Positions 53,859-63,453 are shown, counted from the stretch's first letter. The stretch is DNA of 64,000 nucleotides from Spirochaetaceae bacterium (GCA_017936665.1 JAGBFB010000031.1:62001-126000); one strand, 5' to 3'. The notes: generated by a model from the letters alone, not told the origin. A program made the numbers and translations.

Positions 53859-54251
53859 ATGGCAAAAATGACACTAGAAGAATTACGAGCATTACGCAAT
53901 TCTGTAAAATCTGATCTTGTAAAAAGAGATTCAGACGGAAAAAGTATCCAGATAATTGTAGGTATGGGAACTTGTGGTATTGCAGCTGGTGCAAAAGTTA
54001 CATTAGACAAATTTATTGCACTTTTAGATGAAAAAGGAATTGCAGAAAACGCAATTATTAGACAAACAGGTTGTATGGGACTTTGTGCTAACGAACCAAC
54101 AGTTGAAGTGATTGTTCCAGAAATGCCAGCCGTAATTTATGGAAATGTGGATGAAAAAGCAGTTGCAAAAATTGTTGAAGATCACATCATCAATAAAAAA
54201 CTTGTAGATAATTTAATTTTAGATCGTCCAGCTGGCGACATCGTAAAATAG
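53859..54251 (+). CDS. Thioredoxin-like [2Fe-2S] ferredoxin
   Basis: A 130-residue (2Fe-2S) ferredoxin of the thioredoxin-fold type: GMGTCGIAAGAKV near residue 38 and RQTGCMGLCANEPTVEV near 70 hold the cluster Cys. It is common between the NuoE-like and NuoF-like genes of hydrogenase operons and probably shuttles electrons. The only in-frame start near the SD is ATG 53859; the SD is bridged to it by a hairpin. Confidence 0.9.
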   Translation: MAKMTLEELRALRNSVKSDLVKRDSDGKSIQIIVGMGTCGIAAGAKVTLDKFIALLDEKGIAENAIIRQTGCMGLCANEPTVEVIVPEMPAVIYGNVDEKAVAKIVEDHIINKKLVDNLILDRPAGDIVK

Positions 54252-54262
54252 GAGAAAAATAG

Positions 54263-56044
54263 ATGGCATATACACATTATATTCTTGTCTGTGGTGGAAC
54301 AGGTTGTGAATCAAGTAATGCAGATCTTATTTACAAAAACCTTCAAGCAGAAGCAAAAAACTTTGGTGTAGAAGACAAGGTTCAAATTGTAAAAACTGGT
54401 TGTTTCGGATTTTGTGAAAAAGGACCTATCGTAAAAGTTCTACCAGAAGATTCTTTCTATGTAGAAGTAAAACCAGAAGATGCAAAAGATATTATTGCAG
54501 AACAAATCGTAAAAGGTCGCGAAGTTCAACGCCTTCTTTACAATAAAGAAAAGAAAAGTATCGAAGAAGTTCAAGAAATTCAATTCTATCAAAAACAACT
54601 TCGTATTGTTTTAAGAAACTGTGGTGTTATCAACCCAGAAAATATTGAAGAATACATCGCTCGTGACGGTTATCTTGCTTTGGAAAAAGCACTTTTTGAA
54701 ATGACTCCAGAACAAATCGTTGACGAAATCAAAAAATCTGGTCTTAGAGGTCGTGGAGGAGCTGGATTCCCAACTGGATTAAAATGGGAAGCAGGTATGA
54801 AAGCTCCAGGAGATGTGAAATACGTTGTATGTAACGCTGATGAGGGAGACCCAGGTGCTTACATGGATCGTTCAACCATCGAAGGAGACCCACACTCAAT
54901 CCTTGAAGCAATGACAATTTGTGGTAAAGCAATCGGAGCAAATAAAGGATTTGTTTACATCCGTGCTGAATATCCACTTGCAATCGAAAGATTAAAGGTT
55001 GCTATGGCTCAAGCAAGAGAAAACGGTCTTTTAGGAAAAGATATTTTAGGTTCAGGATTTGATTTTGATATTGAAATTCGTCTAGGTGCTGGTGCCTTCG
55101 TTTGTGGTGAAGAAACAGCCCTTCTTCGTTCTATCGAAGGTCAACGAGGTATGCCTACTCCAAAACCACCATTCCCAGCACAATGTGGACTTTGGGGCAA
55201 ACCTACAGTTATCAACAATGTTGAAACTTGGGCAAACATCCCAGTAATCCTTACAAAAGGTGCAGATTGGTTCAATAAAATCGGAACAGAGGATTCTAAA
55301 GGAACAAAAATTTTTGCTCTAACAGGTAAAATCAACAACTCTGGACTTGTAGAAGTTCCAATGGGAACAACTTTACGAGAAATCATCTTTGAAATTGGTG
55401 GTGGAATCAAAGGTGGAAAGAAATTCAAAGGTGTTCAAACTGGTGGACCATCAGGTGGAATTATCACAGAAGAACACTTAGACACACCTATCGACTTTGG
55501 TGCTTTAACACGACTTGGCTCAATGATGGGTTCAGGTGGTATGATTGTTATGGACGAAGACGACTGTGTTGTAGATGTAGCAAAATTCTACATGGAATTC
55601 TGTGTAGATGAATCTTGTGGAAAATGTTCTCCTTGTAGAATCGGAACAAGACAAATGCACACTATCCTTGATAAAATTTCACGAGGAAATGGTGAGTTAG
55701 AAGATTTACAAAAACTTAAAGACATTGGACAAGCAATGAAATCTGCTTCTCTTTGTGCTTTAGGACAATCTGCTCCTAACCCAACTCTTTCTACAATAAA
55801 TAAATTTGAACAAGAATACATTGATCACATTGTAAACAAAAAATGTGTTGCTGGAAAATGTAAGAAACTTATTTCTTACGAAATTACAGAAAAATGTATT
55901 GGTTGTGGAATGTGTGCTAGAAACTGTCCTGCAAACTGTATCGTAGGTGAAAAGAAATCTAGACATGTAATTGACCAGAATAAATGTCTAAAATGTGGTC
56001 AATGTGAAAAGACTTGTAAATTTGGTGCAATCATCAAAAAATAA
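54263..56044 (+). CDS. hydB: NuoF-like NAD/FMN subunit of the hydrogenase
   Basis: The 593-residue subunit has an N-terminal thioredoxin-like [2Fe-2S] domain (VCGGTGCESSNADL, KTGCFGFCEKGP), the NAD/FMN-binding core (LRGRGGAGFPTGLKWEAG, CNADEGDPGAYMDRS), a [4Fe-4S] site (ESCGKCSPCRIGTRQMH) and a C-terminal pair of ferredoxin clusters (CIGCGMCARNCPANC, CLKCGQCEKTCKFGA). In HydABC it oxidises NADH or reduces NAD with the iron-sulphur chain. AGGAG precedes the start. Confidence 0.95.
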   Translation: MAYTHYILVCGGTGCESSNADLIYKNLQAEAKNFGVEDKVQIVKTGCFGFCEKGPIVKVLPEDSFYVEVKPEDAKDIIAEQIVKGREVQRLLYNKEKKSIEEVQEIQFYQKQLRIVLRNCGVINPENIEEYIARDGYLALEKALFEMTPEQIVDEIKKSGLRGRGGAGFPTGLKWEAGMKAPGDVKYVVCNADEGDPGAYMDRSTIEGDPHSILEAMTICGKAIGANKGFVYIRAEYPLAIERLKVAMAQARENGLLGKDILGSGFDFDIEIRLGAGAFVCGEETALLRSIEGQRGMPTPKPPFPAQCGLWGKPTVINNVETWANIPVILTKGADWFNKIGTEDSKGTKIFALTGKINNSGLVEVPMGTTLREIIFEIGGGIKGGKKFKGVQTGGPSGGIITEEHLDTPIDFGALTRLGSMMGSGGMIVMDEDDCVVDVAKFYMEFCVDESCGKCSPCRIGTRQMHTILDKISRGNGELEDLQKLKDIGQAMKSASLCALGQSAPNPTLSTINKFEQEYIDHIVNKKCVAGKCKKLISYEITEKCIGCGMCARNCPANCIVGEKKSRHVIDQNKCLKCGQCEKTCKFGAIIKK

Positions 56045-56061
56045 GGAATTGGAGGAATTAG

Positions 56062-57804
56062 ATGGTTAATGTTAATATAAACGGAATTGATATAGAAGTT
56101 CCAGAAGGAACAACAATTCTCCAAGCTGCAAAGATGTTGAATATTAAAATTCCAACACTTTGTTACAATGATGATTTACCAGCTTGGGCTTCTTGTGGAA
56201 TTTGTATTGTACGCTTAGCTGGAACACCAAAAATGCTACGTGCTTGTACAACAAAAGTTGCTCCTGGAATGAAACTTATCACTCATGATCCAGAAATCAA
56301 CAAGGCTCGTCGTACAGTTCTTGAATTGGTTTTGTCAAATCACCCACAGGATTGTTTACAATGTAACAGAAGTGGTCAGTGTGAATTACAAGACTTAGCA
56401 ATGGATTTTGGATTACGCTCAGCTCCAAGATTTACTCAAATACTAAAAAATCAACCAACAGATGATTCTTACGAAGAAATTGTTTTAGATAGAAACAAAT
56501 GTATCAACTGTGGTCGTTGTGTAGAAGCTTGCCAACTTATGCAAAATGTCTGGGCAATGGAATACACAGGTCGTGGAGATAAAACTGTTATCGGACCTGT
56601 TGCAGGTAGCGATTTAGCTCATAGCCCATGTATTCGTTGTGGTCAATGTGCAGCTCACTGTCCTACTGGAGCAATCACAACTCATAACAAACTTGAAGAA
56701 GTATTTGACAAAGTTGCAGACCCAGAAATTACATCAGTAGTTTCAATTGCACCTTCAGTTAGAGCCGCAATCGGAGAAGAATTTGGACTTCCAGCAGGAA
56801 CCTTATGTACAGGTAAACTTTACACTGCACTACGCATGTTAGGATTCAAATATATCTTTGATACAAACTTTGCAGCAGACCTTACAATCATGGAAGAAGG
56901 AACTGAATTAGTAACTCGCCTTACAAAAGGTGGTGCATTGCCAATGTTTACAAGTTGTTGTCCAGGTTGGGTTGATTACGCAGAAAAAAATTATCATGAC
57001 CTTTTGCCAAATCTTTCAAGCGCAAAATCTCCACAGCAAATGCAGGGAGCAATCACAAAAACTTACTGGGCAGAAAAAGCTGGAATTGACGCAAGTAAAA
57101 TTTTCCATCTTTCAGTAATGCCATGTACAGCAAAAGCATACGAAGCACGCCGTGACGACAATATGAAATCTTCAGGTTATCAAGATATTGATAAAGTTTT
57201 AACTACAAGAGAACTTGCCTCTGTAATTCGTCAAGCAGGAATTGATTTTGTAAATCTTCCAGAAAGCGAAGCAGACAGTCCAATCGGACCATACACAGGA
57301 GCAGCAACTATTTTTGGTGCAACTGGTGGAGTTATGGAAGCAGCAGTTAGAACAGCATACAAACTTGTTACAGGTAACGAATTAGGAGACGTAAATTATA
57401 CTCCAGTTCGTGGACTTGAAGGTGTAAAGAAAGCAGAAGTTGATTTAAACGGAACAAAAGTAAAACTTGCAGTTATTCACCAAATGGGAAATGTTGATGC
57501 AGTTGTACAAGAAATCCGAAAAGCTGCCGAAGAAGGAAAAGAAAGACCTTTCGACTTTATCGAAGTTATGGCTTGTAAAGGTGGTTGTGTAACTGGAGGT
57601 GGACAACCTTACGGACACAATGACGACCTTCGTATCAAACGAGCCGCAGCACTTTATCAAGATGATGAAACTCACGAAATTCGTTGTTCACACCAAAATC
57701 CTCTCATCACAAAAATTTATGATGAATATTTTGGTCAACCAAACAGCGAAAAATCACATCACTTGTTACATACAACTTACACAAAACGTGACTTGTATAA
57801 CTAA
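56062..57804 (+). CDS. hydA: [FeFe] hydrogenase catalytic subunit
   Basis: HydA makes or uses H2 at the H-cluster. In order: N-terminal [2Fe-2S] domain (CYNDDLPAWASCGICIV), the His-Cys3 [4Fe-4S] site (HPQDCLQCNRSGQCELQ), two ferredoxin clusters (CINCGRCVEAC, CIRCGQCAAHC), then H-cluster motifs FTSCCPGWVDYAE, VMPCTAKAYEARRDD and VMACKGGCVTGGGQP. Motif 3 has Lys where Pro is most common. With the NuoE/F-type subunits it forms an NADH-dependent, probably electron-bifurcating enzyme of the trimeric type; bifurcation itself cannot be seen in sequence. Maturases HydEFG are not in the window. Confidence 0.95.
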   Translation: MVNVNINGIDIEVPEGTTILQAAKMLNIKIPTLCYNDDLPAWASCGICIVRLAGTPKMLRACTTKVAPGMKLITHDPEINKARRTVLELVLSNHPQDCLQCNRSGQCELQDLAMDFGLRSAPRFTQILKNQPTDDSYEEIVLDRNKCINCGRCVEACQLMQNVWAMEYTGRGDKTVIGPVAGSDLAHSPCIRCGQCAAHCPTGAITTHNKLEEVFDKVADPEITSVVSIAPSVRAAIGEEFGLPAGTLCTGKLYTALRMLGFKYIFDTNFAADLTIMEEGTELVTRLTKGGALPMFTSCCPGWVDYAEKNYHDLLPNLSSAKSPQQMQGAITKTYWAEKAGIDASKIFHLSVMPCTAKAYEARRDDNMKSSGYQDIDKVLTTRELASVIRQAGIDFVNLPESEADSPIGPYTGAATIFGATGGVMEAAVRTAYKLVTGNELGDVNYTPVRGLEGVKKAEVDLNGTKVKLAVIHQMGNVDAVVQEIRKAAEEGKERPFDFIEVMACKGGCVTGGGQPYGHNDDLRIKRAAALYQDDETHEIRCSHQNPLITKIYDEYFGQPNSEKSHHLLHTTYTKRDLYN

Positions 57805-57821
57805 AGTTGTTTAGTTTTTAT

Positions 57822-57865
57822 AAATTGCCCAGAGAAAAAAAATTCTTTGGGCAATTTTCTTTTTT
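57822..57865 (+). terminator. Terminator of the hydrogenase operon
   Basis: AATTGCCCAGAGAA pairs with TTCTTTGGGCAATT around an A-rich loop, followed by a T run. It lies about 18 bases after the hydA stop. Confidence 0.88.
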
Positions 57866-57874
57866 AAAATAAAA

Positions 57875-57883
57875 TGCTATTAT
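57875..57883 (+). promoter_or_regulatory. Extended -10 box of slyX, leaderless type
   Basis: TGC-TATTAT ends 6 bases before the ATG at 57890. No SD. Confidence 0.45.
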
Positions 57884-57889
57884 CAATTT

Positions 57890-58093
57890 ATGAATGAAGA
57901 ACGAATAACTTATATAGAAACAAAACTTGCTTATCTTGAAGACTTTTTGAATCAATTACAAGAAGTAACCGTTGAACATGGAAAAATTATCGATAAACTT
58001 GTATCAGAAAATAAAGCTATGTCTATCAAAATCAAAGAATTATCCGACAATCAAGAAGGCGAAATTCCTAACGTAAGACCACCTCACTATTAA
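57890..58093 (+). CDS. slyX: SlyX family protein
   Basis: The 67-residue coiled-coil protein (ERITYIETKLAYLEDFLNQL) ends RPPHY, the SlyX family tail. SlyX is widespread, but its function is not known. It sits between the hydrogenase terminator and the convergent mechanosensitive channel gene. Confidence 0.82.
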   Translation: MNEERITYIETKLAYLEDFLNQLQEVTVEHGKIIDKLVSENKAMSIKIKELSDNQEGEIPNVRPPHY

Positions 58094-58095
58094 AC

Positions 58096-58902
58096 CTACT
58101 GATTTACTTTTACGCAAAGTTGCGCAAATGGAATTTGTATATTGGCTTGGTCAAAGGCTTTTTTTATCTCAATATAAACTTGATTTTTTGCAGTTATTAA
58201 ATCCGAGTTGTTTAGGAAAACAGAAAGAACAAGATTTATTCCAGAATTTCCAAAACCATCATAATACGCAAAAGATTCACTATCTTTTATTAAACAAGGA
58301 CATTTGTCTGGTACTTTAGAAAGAACTTCTAGGGCTTTTTCCATGTCATCATCATAAGAAATTGAAACATTCACATTTAATCGCCTTGTAGGATAAAACG
58401 AAGTATTTTGTAAGTTTTCTTTTATAATCGTTTCATTTGGGACTCGTACCATTTGATTATCAGGAGTTTTAATTTTTACCGAAAGCATATCTATAGAATC
58501 AACCGTTCCAGAAACATCTTTTATGGTAATATAATCTCCGATTTTAAGAGATTTTTCTGACAGAATAAAAAATCCACTTATGATGTTACTAAATGAAGTT
58601 TGAGCCGCAAACCCGATAGCAACACCAGCAATTCCTGCCGCCCCTAAAAGAGCAGTAATTTTTATATTAAATATTCCCAAAACATAAATTACAGCTAAGA
58701 CAAAAAAAGAATATTTTAGTATTTTTGCAATTAATTTAAAGGTTTGTGCTTTTAATTTTTCTTTTGCAAACTTTTTATAAATCATTGATATTAACAAATA
58801 CAATAGAATAAAAATTACTAAACCAACCACAACAGAAATAATATTAGAAATTAATTTTGGTGTAAAAGTTTCTTTTATCAATTTAATTAAAGAATTTTCC
58901 AT
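58096..58902 (-). CDS. mscS: Small-conductance mechanosensitive channel
   Basis: The 268-residue protein has three TM segments (about 18-40, 58-80, 83-105). The pore-lining third one is AALLGAAGIAGVAIGFAAQT, followed by SFSNIISGFFIL, the MscS signature. The cytosolic beta domain (GDYITIKDVSGTVDSIDMLS) and C-terminal vestibule follow. It opens on membrane stretch to release osmolytes. Two bases separate its stop from that of slyX. Confidence 0.93.
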   Translation of the reverse strand: MENSLIKLIKETFTPKLISNIISVVVGLVIFILLYLLISMIYKKFAKEKLKAQTFKLIAKILKYSFFVLAVIYVLGIFNIKITALLGAAGIAGVAIGFAAQTSFSNIISGFFILSEKSLKIGDYITIKDVSGTVDSIDMLSVKIKTPDNQMVRVPNETIIKENLQNTSFYPTRRLNVNVSISYDDDMEKALEVLSKVPDKCPCLIKDSESFAYYDGFGNSGINLVLSVFLNNSDLITAKNQVYIEIKKAFDQANIQIPFAQLCVKVNQ

Positions 58903-58947
58903 AAAAAATACCTGCCAATTCGTAATAAAACTTATATTTTAAGTATA

Positions 58948-59616
58948 TTACAAATTTTGCTGACAAATATCGTTTATAGGACAATCCTCACATTTTGGAT
59001 TTCTTGCGGTACAAATATATCTCCCATGCAAAATTAGCCAATGATGAGCATGTTCCATATATTCATCAGGAATGATTTTTAATAAATCTTGCTCAATAGT
59101 TTCTGGATTTGTTCCAAAAGAAAGCCCTATCCTTGGAGAAATTCTTAATAAATGAGTATCCACTGGCATAGTTTTTTCGCCATAAACTACATTCAAAATT
59201 ACATTTGCAGTCTTTCTTCCTACCCCTGGCAAACTCATTAAATCTTCTCTGGTACGAGGAAGAGAACTAGCAAAATTTTCTACAAGCAATTTACTTAGAG
59301 CAATTACATTTTTTGCTTTTGCACGATAAAGCCCAATTGATTTGATATATTCAATAAGACCTTCTTCACCAAGTTCAAGCATTTTTTCTGGAGTATCAAC
59401 TTTTTTATATAAACTTTCTGTAGCTTTATTCACGCTTTTATCAGTTGCCTGAGCAGATAAAACTACAGAAACTAGTAAGGTATAGTTATTTGGAGCAATA
59501 AGTTCTGTTGTAGGCTTAGGATTCTTCTCTTTAAATCGTTCAAAAAGAAGAATCACTTTATCCTTTGATAAAACTTTTAAATCATCAGTTTTATTTGATG
59601 GCGTTTTTAAGTTCAT
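58948..59616 (-). CDS. nth: Endonuclease III
   Basis: Nth is a DNA glycosylase/AP lyase that removes oxidised pyrimidines. The helix-hairpin-helix [17 protein letters not shown] holds the catalytic Lys, the catalytic Asp is in [11 protein letters not shown], and the [4Fe-4S] loop is [17 protein letters not shown] near the C-terminus. The start overlaps the metK end by 26 bases, so translation is probably coupled; no later start fits. Length 222 is normal. Confidence 0.95.
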   Translation of the reverse strand: MNLKTPSNKTDDLKVLSKDKVILLFERFKEKNPKPTTELIAPNNYTLLVSVVLSAQATDKSVNKATESLYKKVDTPEKMLELGEEGLIEYIKSIGLYRAKAKNVIALSKLLVENFASSLPRTREDLMSLPGVGRKTANVILNVVYGEKTMPVDTHLLRISPRIGLSFGTNPETIEQDLLKIIPDEYMEHAHHWLILHGRYICTARNPKCEDCPINDICQQNL

Positions 59617-60760
59617 CTACTTTATCTGTTTTTTCCCAAGTAAATTCGCTTCTACCAAAATGACCATAAGAAGCAGTTTTTGAATAAACAGGTTTTAATA
59701 AATCTAAAGTTTTAACAATTCCAGCAGGAGAACAATCAAAAACTTCTTTTACAGCTTCAGAAATAGCAAAATCACTAACTTTTCCTGTGCCAAAAGTATC
59801 AACCATGATAGAAACAGGAAAAGGAACACCGATTGCATAGGCAAGTTGAACTTCACATCTTTCTGCAAGACCACTTGCAACAACATTCTTTGCAATATAA
59901 CGAGCCATGTAAGCAGCAGAGCGGTCTACTTTAGATGGGTCTTTACCTGAGAAAGCTCCACCACCATGACGTCCCATTCCACCGTAAGTATCAACAATGA
60001 TTTTTCTTCCAGTTAAACCTGTATCACCAAATGGACCACCAATTACAAAGCGACCAGTAGGATTTATAAAATATTTTGTTTTGTCATCAAGTAAACCAGT
60101 AGGAGATAATACCGGCTTAATAATTTGCTCGATAATTCCTTCTTTGATATCTTTGTCTGAAACATCAGGATCGTGCTGATGAGAAATAACTACAGCATCA
60201 ATTCTAACAGGTTTATGACCTTCGTATTCTATTGTAACTTGACTTTTTGCGTCAGGACGGAGCCATGACAAAGTTTTATTCTTTCTAAGTTCAGTTGCTT
60301 TTCTAAGCAAATTATGAGAATACATAATTGGAGCTGGCATAAGTTCTGGAGTTTCGGAACAAGCAAATCCAAACATCATTCCTTGGTCTCCAGCACCTTG
60401 TTGACCTTCGTATTCTTTTAACCCCTTACCTACAACACCTTGGTTAATATCAGGAGATTGTGAGTGAATCATGTTCATTACAGCCATTGATTTATAATCA
60501 AGACCATAATCTGAATCAGTATAACCAATTTCACGAGCAACATTTCTTGCAATTTCATCTATTGGAATATAATCATTCGTTGTGATTTCGCCACCAACTA
60601 AAACCATACCAGCAGAAGCAAAAGTTTCACAAGCAACATGACTTGAAGAATCATTTGTCAAACATGCATCTAAAACTGCATCTGAGATTTGATCACATAA
60701 TTTATCTGGATGTCCTTCTCCAACAGATTCTGAAGTAAAAAGGTATCGATTATCTTTCAT
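59591..60760 (-). CDS. metK: S-adenosylmethionine synthase
   Basis: MetK makes SAM from methionine and ATP. I start at 60760 ([20 protein letters not shown]), with GGAGG 7 bases upstream; the longer frame has no SD and no family match. ATP motifs [12 protein letters not shown] and [19 protein letters not shown] are present. Length 390 is standard. I looked for a SAM riboswitch upstream and see none. Confidence 0.96.
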   Translation of the reverse strand: MKDNRYLFTSESVGEGHPDKLCDQISDAVLDACLTNDSSSHVACETFASAGMVLVGGEITTNDYIPIDEIARNVAREIGYTDSDYGLDYKSMAVMNMIHSQSPDINQGVVGKGLKEYEGQQGAGDQGMMFGFACSETPELMPAPIMYSHNLLRKATELRKNKTLSWLRPDAKSQVTIEYEGHKPVRIDAVVISHQHDPDVSDKDIKEGIIEQIIKPVLSPTGLLDDKTKYFINPTGRFVIGGPFGDTGLTGRKIIVDTYGGMGRHGGGAFSGKDPSKVDRSAAYMARYIAKNVVASGLAERCEVQLAYAIGVPFPVSIMVDTFGTGKVSDFAISEAVKEVFDCSPAGIVKTLDLLKPVYSKTASYGHFGRSEFTWEKTDKVDELKNAIK

Positions 60761-60808
60761 AAAACCTCCAAAAATCGGTAATTTATACAATAAAATACAA
60801 AAAATATA

Positions 60809-60845
60809 TTTATAGTATACACAAAATTCTGTTTTTATAGTATAC
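60809..60845. repeat. Direct repeat TTTATAGTATAC in the metK/CBM48 divergent region
   Basis: Two identical 12-base copies (60809-60820 and 60834-60845), 25 bases apart. Each contains the palindrome GTATAC. They supply -10-like TATACT in both directions, so they may be just promoter parts or a shared operator for the two divergent genes. Confidence 0.4.
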
Positions 60846-60895
60846 TTTACACGAGAGATATTCAAGTACTATAAAACACAAACCTAGGAGGGTAC

Positions 60896-61204
60896 ATGGC
60901 ACTTTACAAATCATATAACAAAACACAAAAAACTTGTGTTGTAACGTTTGAGCTTTCAGCAGAAGCTGCCAAAGGTGCAAGCAAAGTCTGGTTAGCAGGT
61001 GATTTTAACAGTTGGAGTTCCATCGACACTCCAATGAAAAAACACAAAGATGGAAGTTTTTCTGTAAAATTGACACTAGAAACAGGCAAGGAATATCAAT
61101 TTAGATATCTTTTAGACGGTAAACATTGGGAAAACGACTGGGCAGCAGATAAATATGTTCCAGCACCATTTTCTTTTACAGACAACTCAGTTGTAATTGT
61201 ATAA
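60896..61204 (+). CDS. Stand-alone CBM48/AMPK-type glycogen-binding domain protein
   Basis: The 102 residues are one early-set immunoglobulin-like domain: SKVWLAGDFNSWSS, MKKHKDGSFSVKLTLETGKE and YQFRYLLDGKHWENDWAADK match CBM48/AMPK-beta glycogen-binding modules with their conserved Trp residues. No catalytic domain is attached. It may bind glycogen or act with a separate enzyme. GGAGG precedes the ATG; a terminator follows. Confidence 0.88.
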   Translation: MALYKSYNKTQKTCVVTFELSAEAAKGASKVWLAGDFNSWSSIDTPMKKHKDGSFSVKLTLETGKEYQFRYLLDGKHWENDWAADKYVPAPFSFTDNSVVIV

Positions 61205-61230
61205 ATTACTAACTTCTGGTTATTAAAGCA

Positions 61231-61272
61231 AACTCGTGGAGAATCCAAAATGATTTTTCACGAGTTTTTTTT
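61231..61272 (+). terminator. Terminator of the CBM48 gene
   Basis: AACTCGTG and CACGAGTT pair around a loop of about 20 bases, with an inner GAGAA/TTTTT pairing, followed by eight Ts. Confidence 0.85.
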
Positions 61273-61322
61273 ATAGAGAAGGATTTTATTCGACAATACT
61301 AAAACTGCAAAAAATAAACACT

Positions 61323-62852
61323 CTACTTCAACCCAACTTCAATACCATGCAAAACTTTTCGTAAAGATTTATCACCTGTAATGGCAACTAAAGTTTCAAG
61401 CAAATCTTCATTTGTTGACCAATAATCTGGAGTAAAACCGATTCCTTCAATATTTATTACTTTATTGTTTAAAATAAAATCATACTTGATATTTGACAAT
61501 CTAACAGCTAAACTTCCATTAGGTAATTGATAAGTATACACACCTCCGTATGCATGACAACCATTAGAATTTTCTCCAACTAAATAACAATTATTACCAA
61601 ACAAAGCTTTTGCACATATAATAGTACTTTCTGCAGCAGACATTGTATTTCTATCTGCAATAATAATTATTTTGCCATTATATTTTTTTTCACCAATAAA
61701 AATCTTTTCAGTTTTTTCTTTTAATAAATATCTAATAGGATTTTTTGACATATCATTAATTGCATTTATATATTCATTTAAAAATTCATCTTTAGGATTT
61801 AAATTTTTAAGATAAACATATTTAGCTTTCACAACACCAACAGAGTCTAAATAATATCTACTTTCAAAATGATCCCTGATTCTATCGTATTGATACTCAA
61901 GATTTTCATTATAAAGCCCAGTATACATTTTATAAAATAATTCAAGTGAATAATTTGCAAAACCACCATTATTTGAACGCAAGTCGATAATTACATAATC
62001 CTTAGAAATAAAATTTTTTGCAACATCAATATATTTTTTAGTTGCTTTATCAAAGTAGGATTTATATGCACTCATCTTAGGTGGCTCTGTAAATGATGAT
62101 GAAGAAACATATACTGATTTTTTTGTTTCCTGTTCTCCAAAGTACCAACCATTTTTTATTTCTATTGCATCATAATCTTTCACTTTTACATCAAATTCGT
62201 AATTATCAAAATTTATTTTTATTATCTCTTCTATATTTTTTTGCTTTGAATTTTCTACAGTTTTAACATACCCAATTCTATAAATATTTTTTCCTTTTGC
62301 AGGATATAAAAACAAATTTTCTTTACTTCCTGTAAATTCACTTTTCTTTTTGATTTCTGGAATATCGGATTCTACAACAAAATATTTTCCGTTTTTTTCT
62401 CTTACATAAATATTTGAATACAAAACCCTATTTACATTACTTAGTATACATTCTGTTGATGCACCATAAATTGAAAAATGATTATCTGTTACATAATTTT
62501 TTAGTTCATTATAAACAACATCACAAATTTTATCTGTACTAATTGAATTTTTATCATAAATAGAATTTGAAAATTCAGATAAAATATTTTGTTCAAACTT
62601 TTCTAAATCAAGACCACGAGCTAAGGCATCTTCATATCCGGCATAACAAGTTTTCAATAGGTATTTTAAATTATCAATATCTTCTACAATCTGTTGATAT
62701 GAAACAACAGAAGTTGGACTATGATAATAAACAGAATTAACATCACGATATTCAATTTTCTGTTCCGAAATAATTTCATATTGTTCTTGTTGCGAAAAAG
62801 TATAAAACAAACAAAATGATAAAAGTAAAAATAAAATAATTAGTTTTTTCAT
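61323..62852 (-). CDS. S41-family peptidase, exported
   Basis: The 509-residue product has a signal peptide (ending TFSQ). The S41 core is in the C-terminal half: YVIIDLRSNNGGFANYS near residue 287, and IIIADRNTMSAAESTII near 400 with the candidate Ser nucleophile, then IEGIGFTPDYW near the end. The Lys of the CtpA-type Ser-Lys dyad is not where expected (GENSNGCHAYGG), which fits tricorn-core (S41B-like) members better. The N-terminal half is unrecognised apart from TDNHFSIYG. The substrate is unknown. Confidence 0.85.
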   Translation of the reverse strand: MKKLIILFLLLSFCLFYTFSQQEQYEIISEQKIEYRDVNSVYYHSPTSVVSYQQIVEDIDNLKYLLKTCYAGYEDALARGLDLEKFEQNILSEFSNSIYDKNSISTDKICDVVYNELKNYVTDNHFSIYGASTECILSNVNRVLYSNIYVREKNGKYFVVESDIPEIKKKSEFTGSKENLFLYPAKGKNIYRIGYVKTVENSKQKNIEEIIKINFDNYEFDVKVKDYDAIEIKNGWYFGEQETKKSVYVSSSSFTEPPKMSAYKSYFDKATKKYIDVAKNFISKDYVIIDLRSNNGGFANYSLELFYKMYTGLYNENLEYQYDRIRDHFESRYYLDSVGVVKAKYVYLKNLNPKDEFLNEYINAINDMSKNPIRYLLKEKTEKIFIGEKKYNGKIIIIADRNTMSAAESTIICAKALFGNNCYLVGENSNGCHAYGGVYTYQLPNGSLAVRLSNIKYDFILNNKVINIEGIGFTPDYWSTNEDLLETLVAITGDKSLRKVLHGIEVGLK

Positions 62853-62913
62853 AAAATTTTCTCTAATAAGAAAGGTACAAGAAAATCAAAAAAATCTTCT
62901 TGTACCAATTAAC

Positions 62914-63384
62914 TTATTTTACAGGAATCCCAAGAATGTATAAATTGTAATTATCACAAGCTTCATTATATTTCTGCAAAGAAATTGTTCCTGACAATAG
63001 TTGTAAAAACAAAGAAGTCAAAGAAATTCTCATACTACATTCTTTTATAACTTCTGAGTTATTCCATTCTGGAAAAACTGTATACAGGGTATAAATAATT
63101 CCACTGGTTAAGGCAAGCCCCATAAAAACTCCGTCTGCAATCATCCAACCTTGAGCCTGTTTTACAATAGTTTCATTGTCTGGACATTCTAATAATTTTT
63201 GGTTTAATACTTTGTAACTTAAAATGTTTCCGCTATAATCACAAAAAGAATGAGACAATCCTGTATCTTTATACAAAATTAAATTATAAAAATTCGGTTC
63301 TTCAATTTTAATTTCATTTTCTTGTGCAATAATAAAATTTGATAACGCAAAAATACAAAGCAATGTTGTAATTAGTTTTTTCAT
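62914..63384 (-). CDS. Exported protein, unknown
   Basis: The 156-residue product has a signal peptide (MKKLITTLLCIFALSNFIIA) and two hydrophobic stretches (about 86-106 and 120-135) in the mature part, with four or five Cys. I recognise no family. It lies 61 bases upstream of the S41 gene on the same strand and may be in one transcript with it. Confidence 0.65.
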   Translation of the reverse strand: MKKLITTLLCIFALSNFIIAQENEIKIEEPNFYNLILYKDTGLSHSFCDYSGNILSYKVLNQKLLECPDNETIVKQAQGWMIADGVFMGLALTSGIIYTLYTVFPEWNNSEVIKECSMRISLTSLFLQLLSGTISLQKYNEACDNYNLYILGIPVK

Positions 63385-63453
63385 AAAAACTCCAATTCTG
63401 TCTAAAATATATCTACTAGTAATAAATCTAGAAAAATATTTTAGACAGCAAAA

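Noticed and set aside
60761-60895. SAM riboswitch before metK
   Set aside because: The leader is short and AT-rich, with no paired helices or conserved core of a SAM riboswitch that I could trace.
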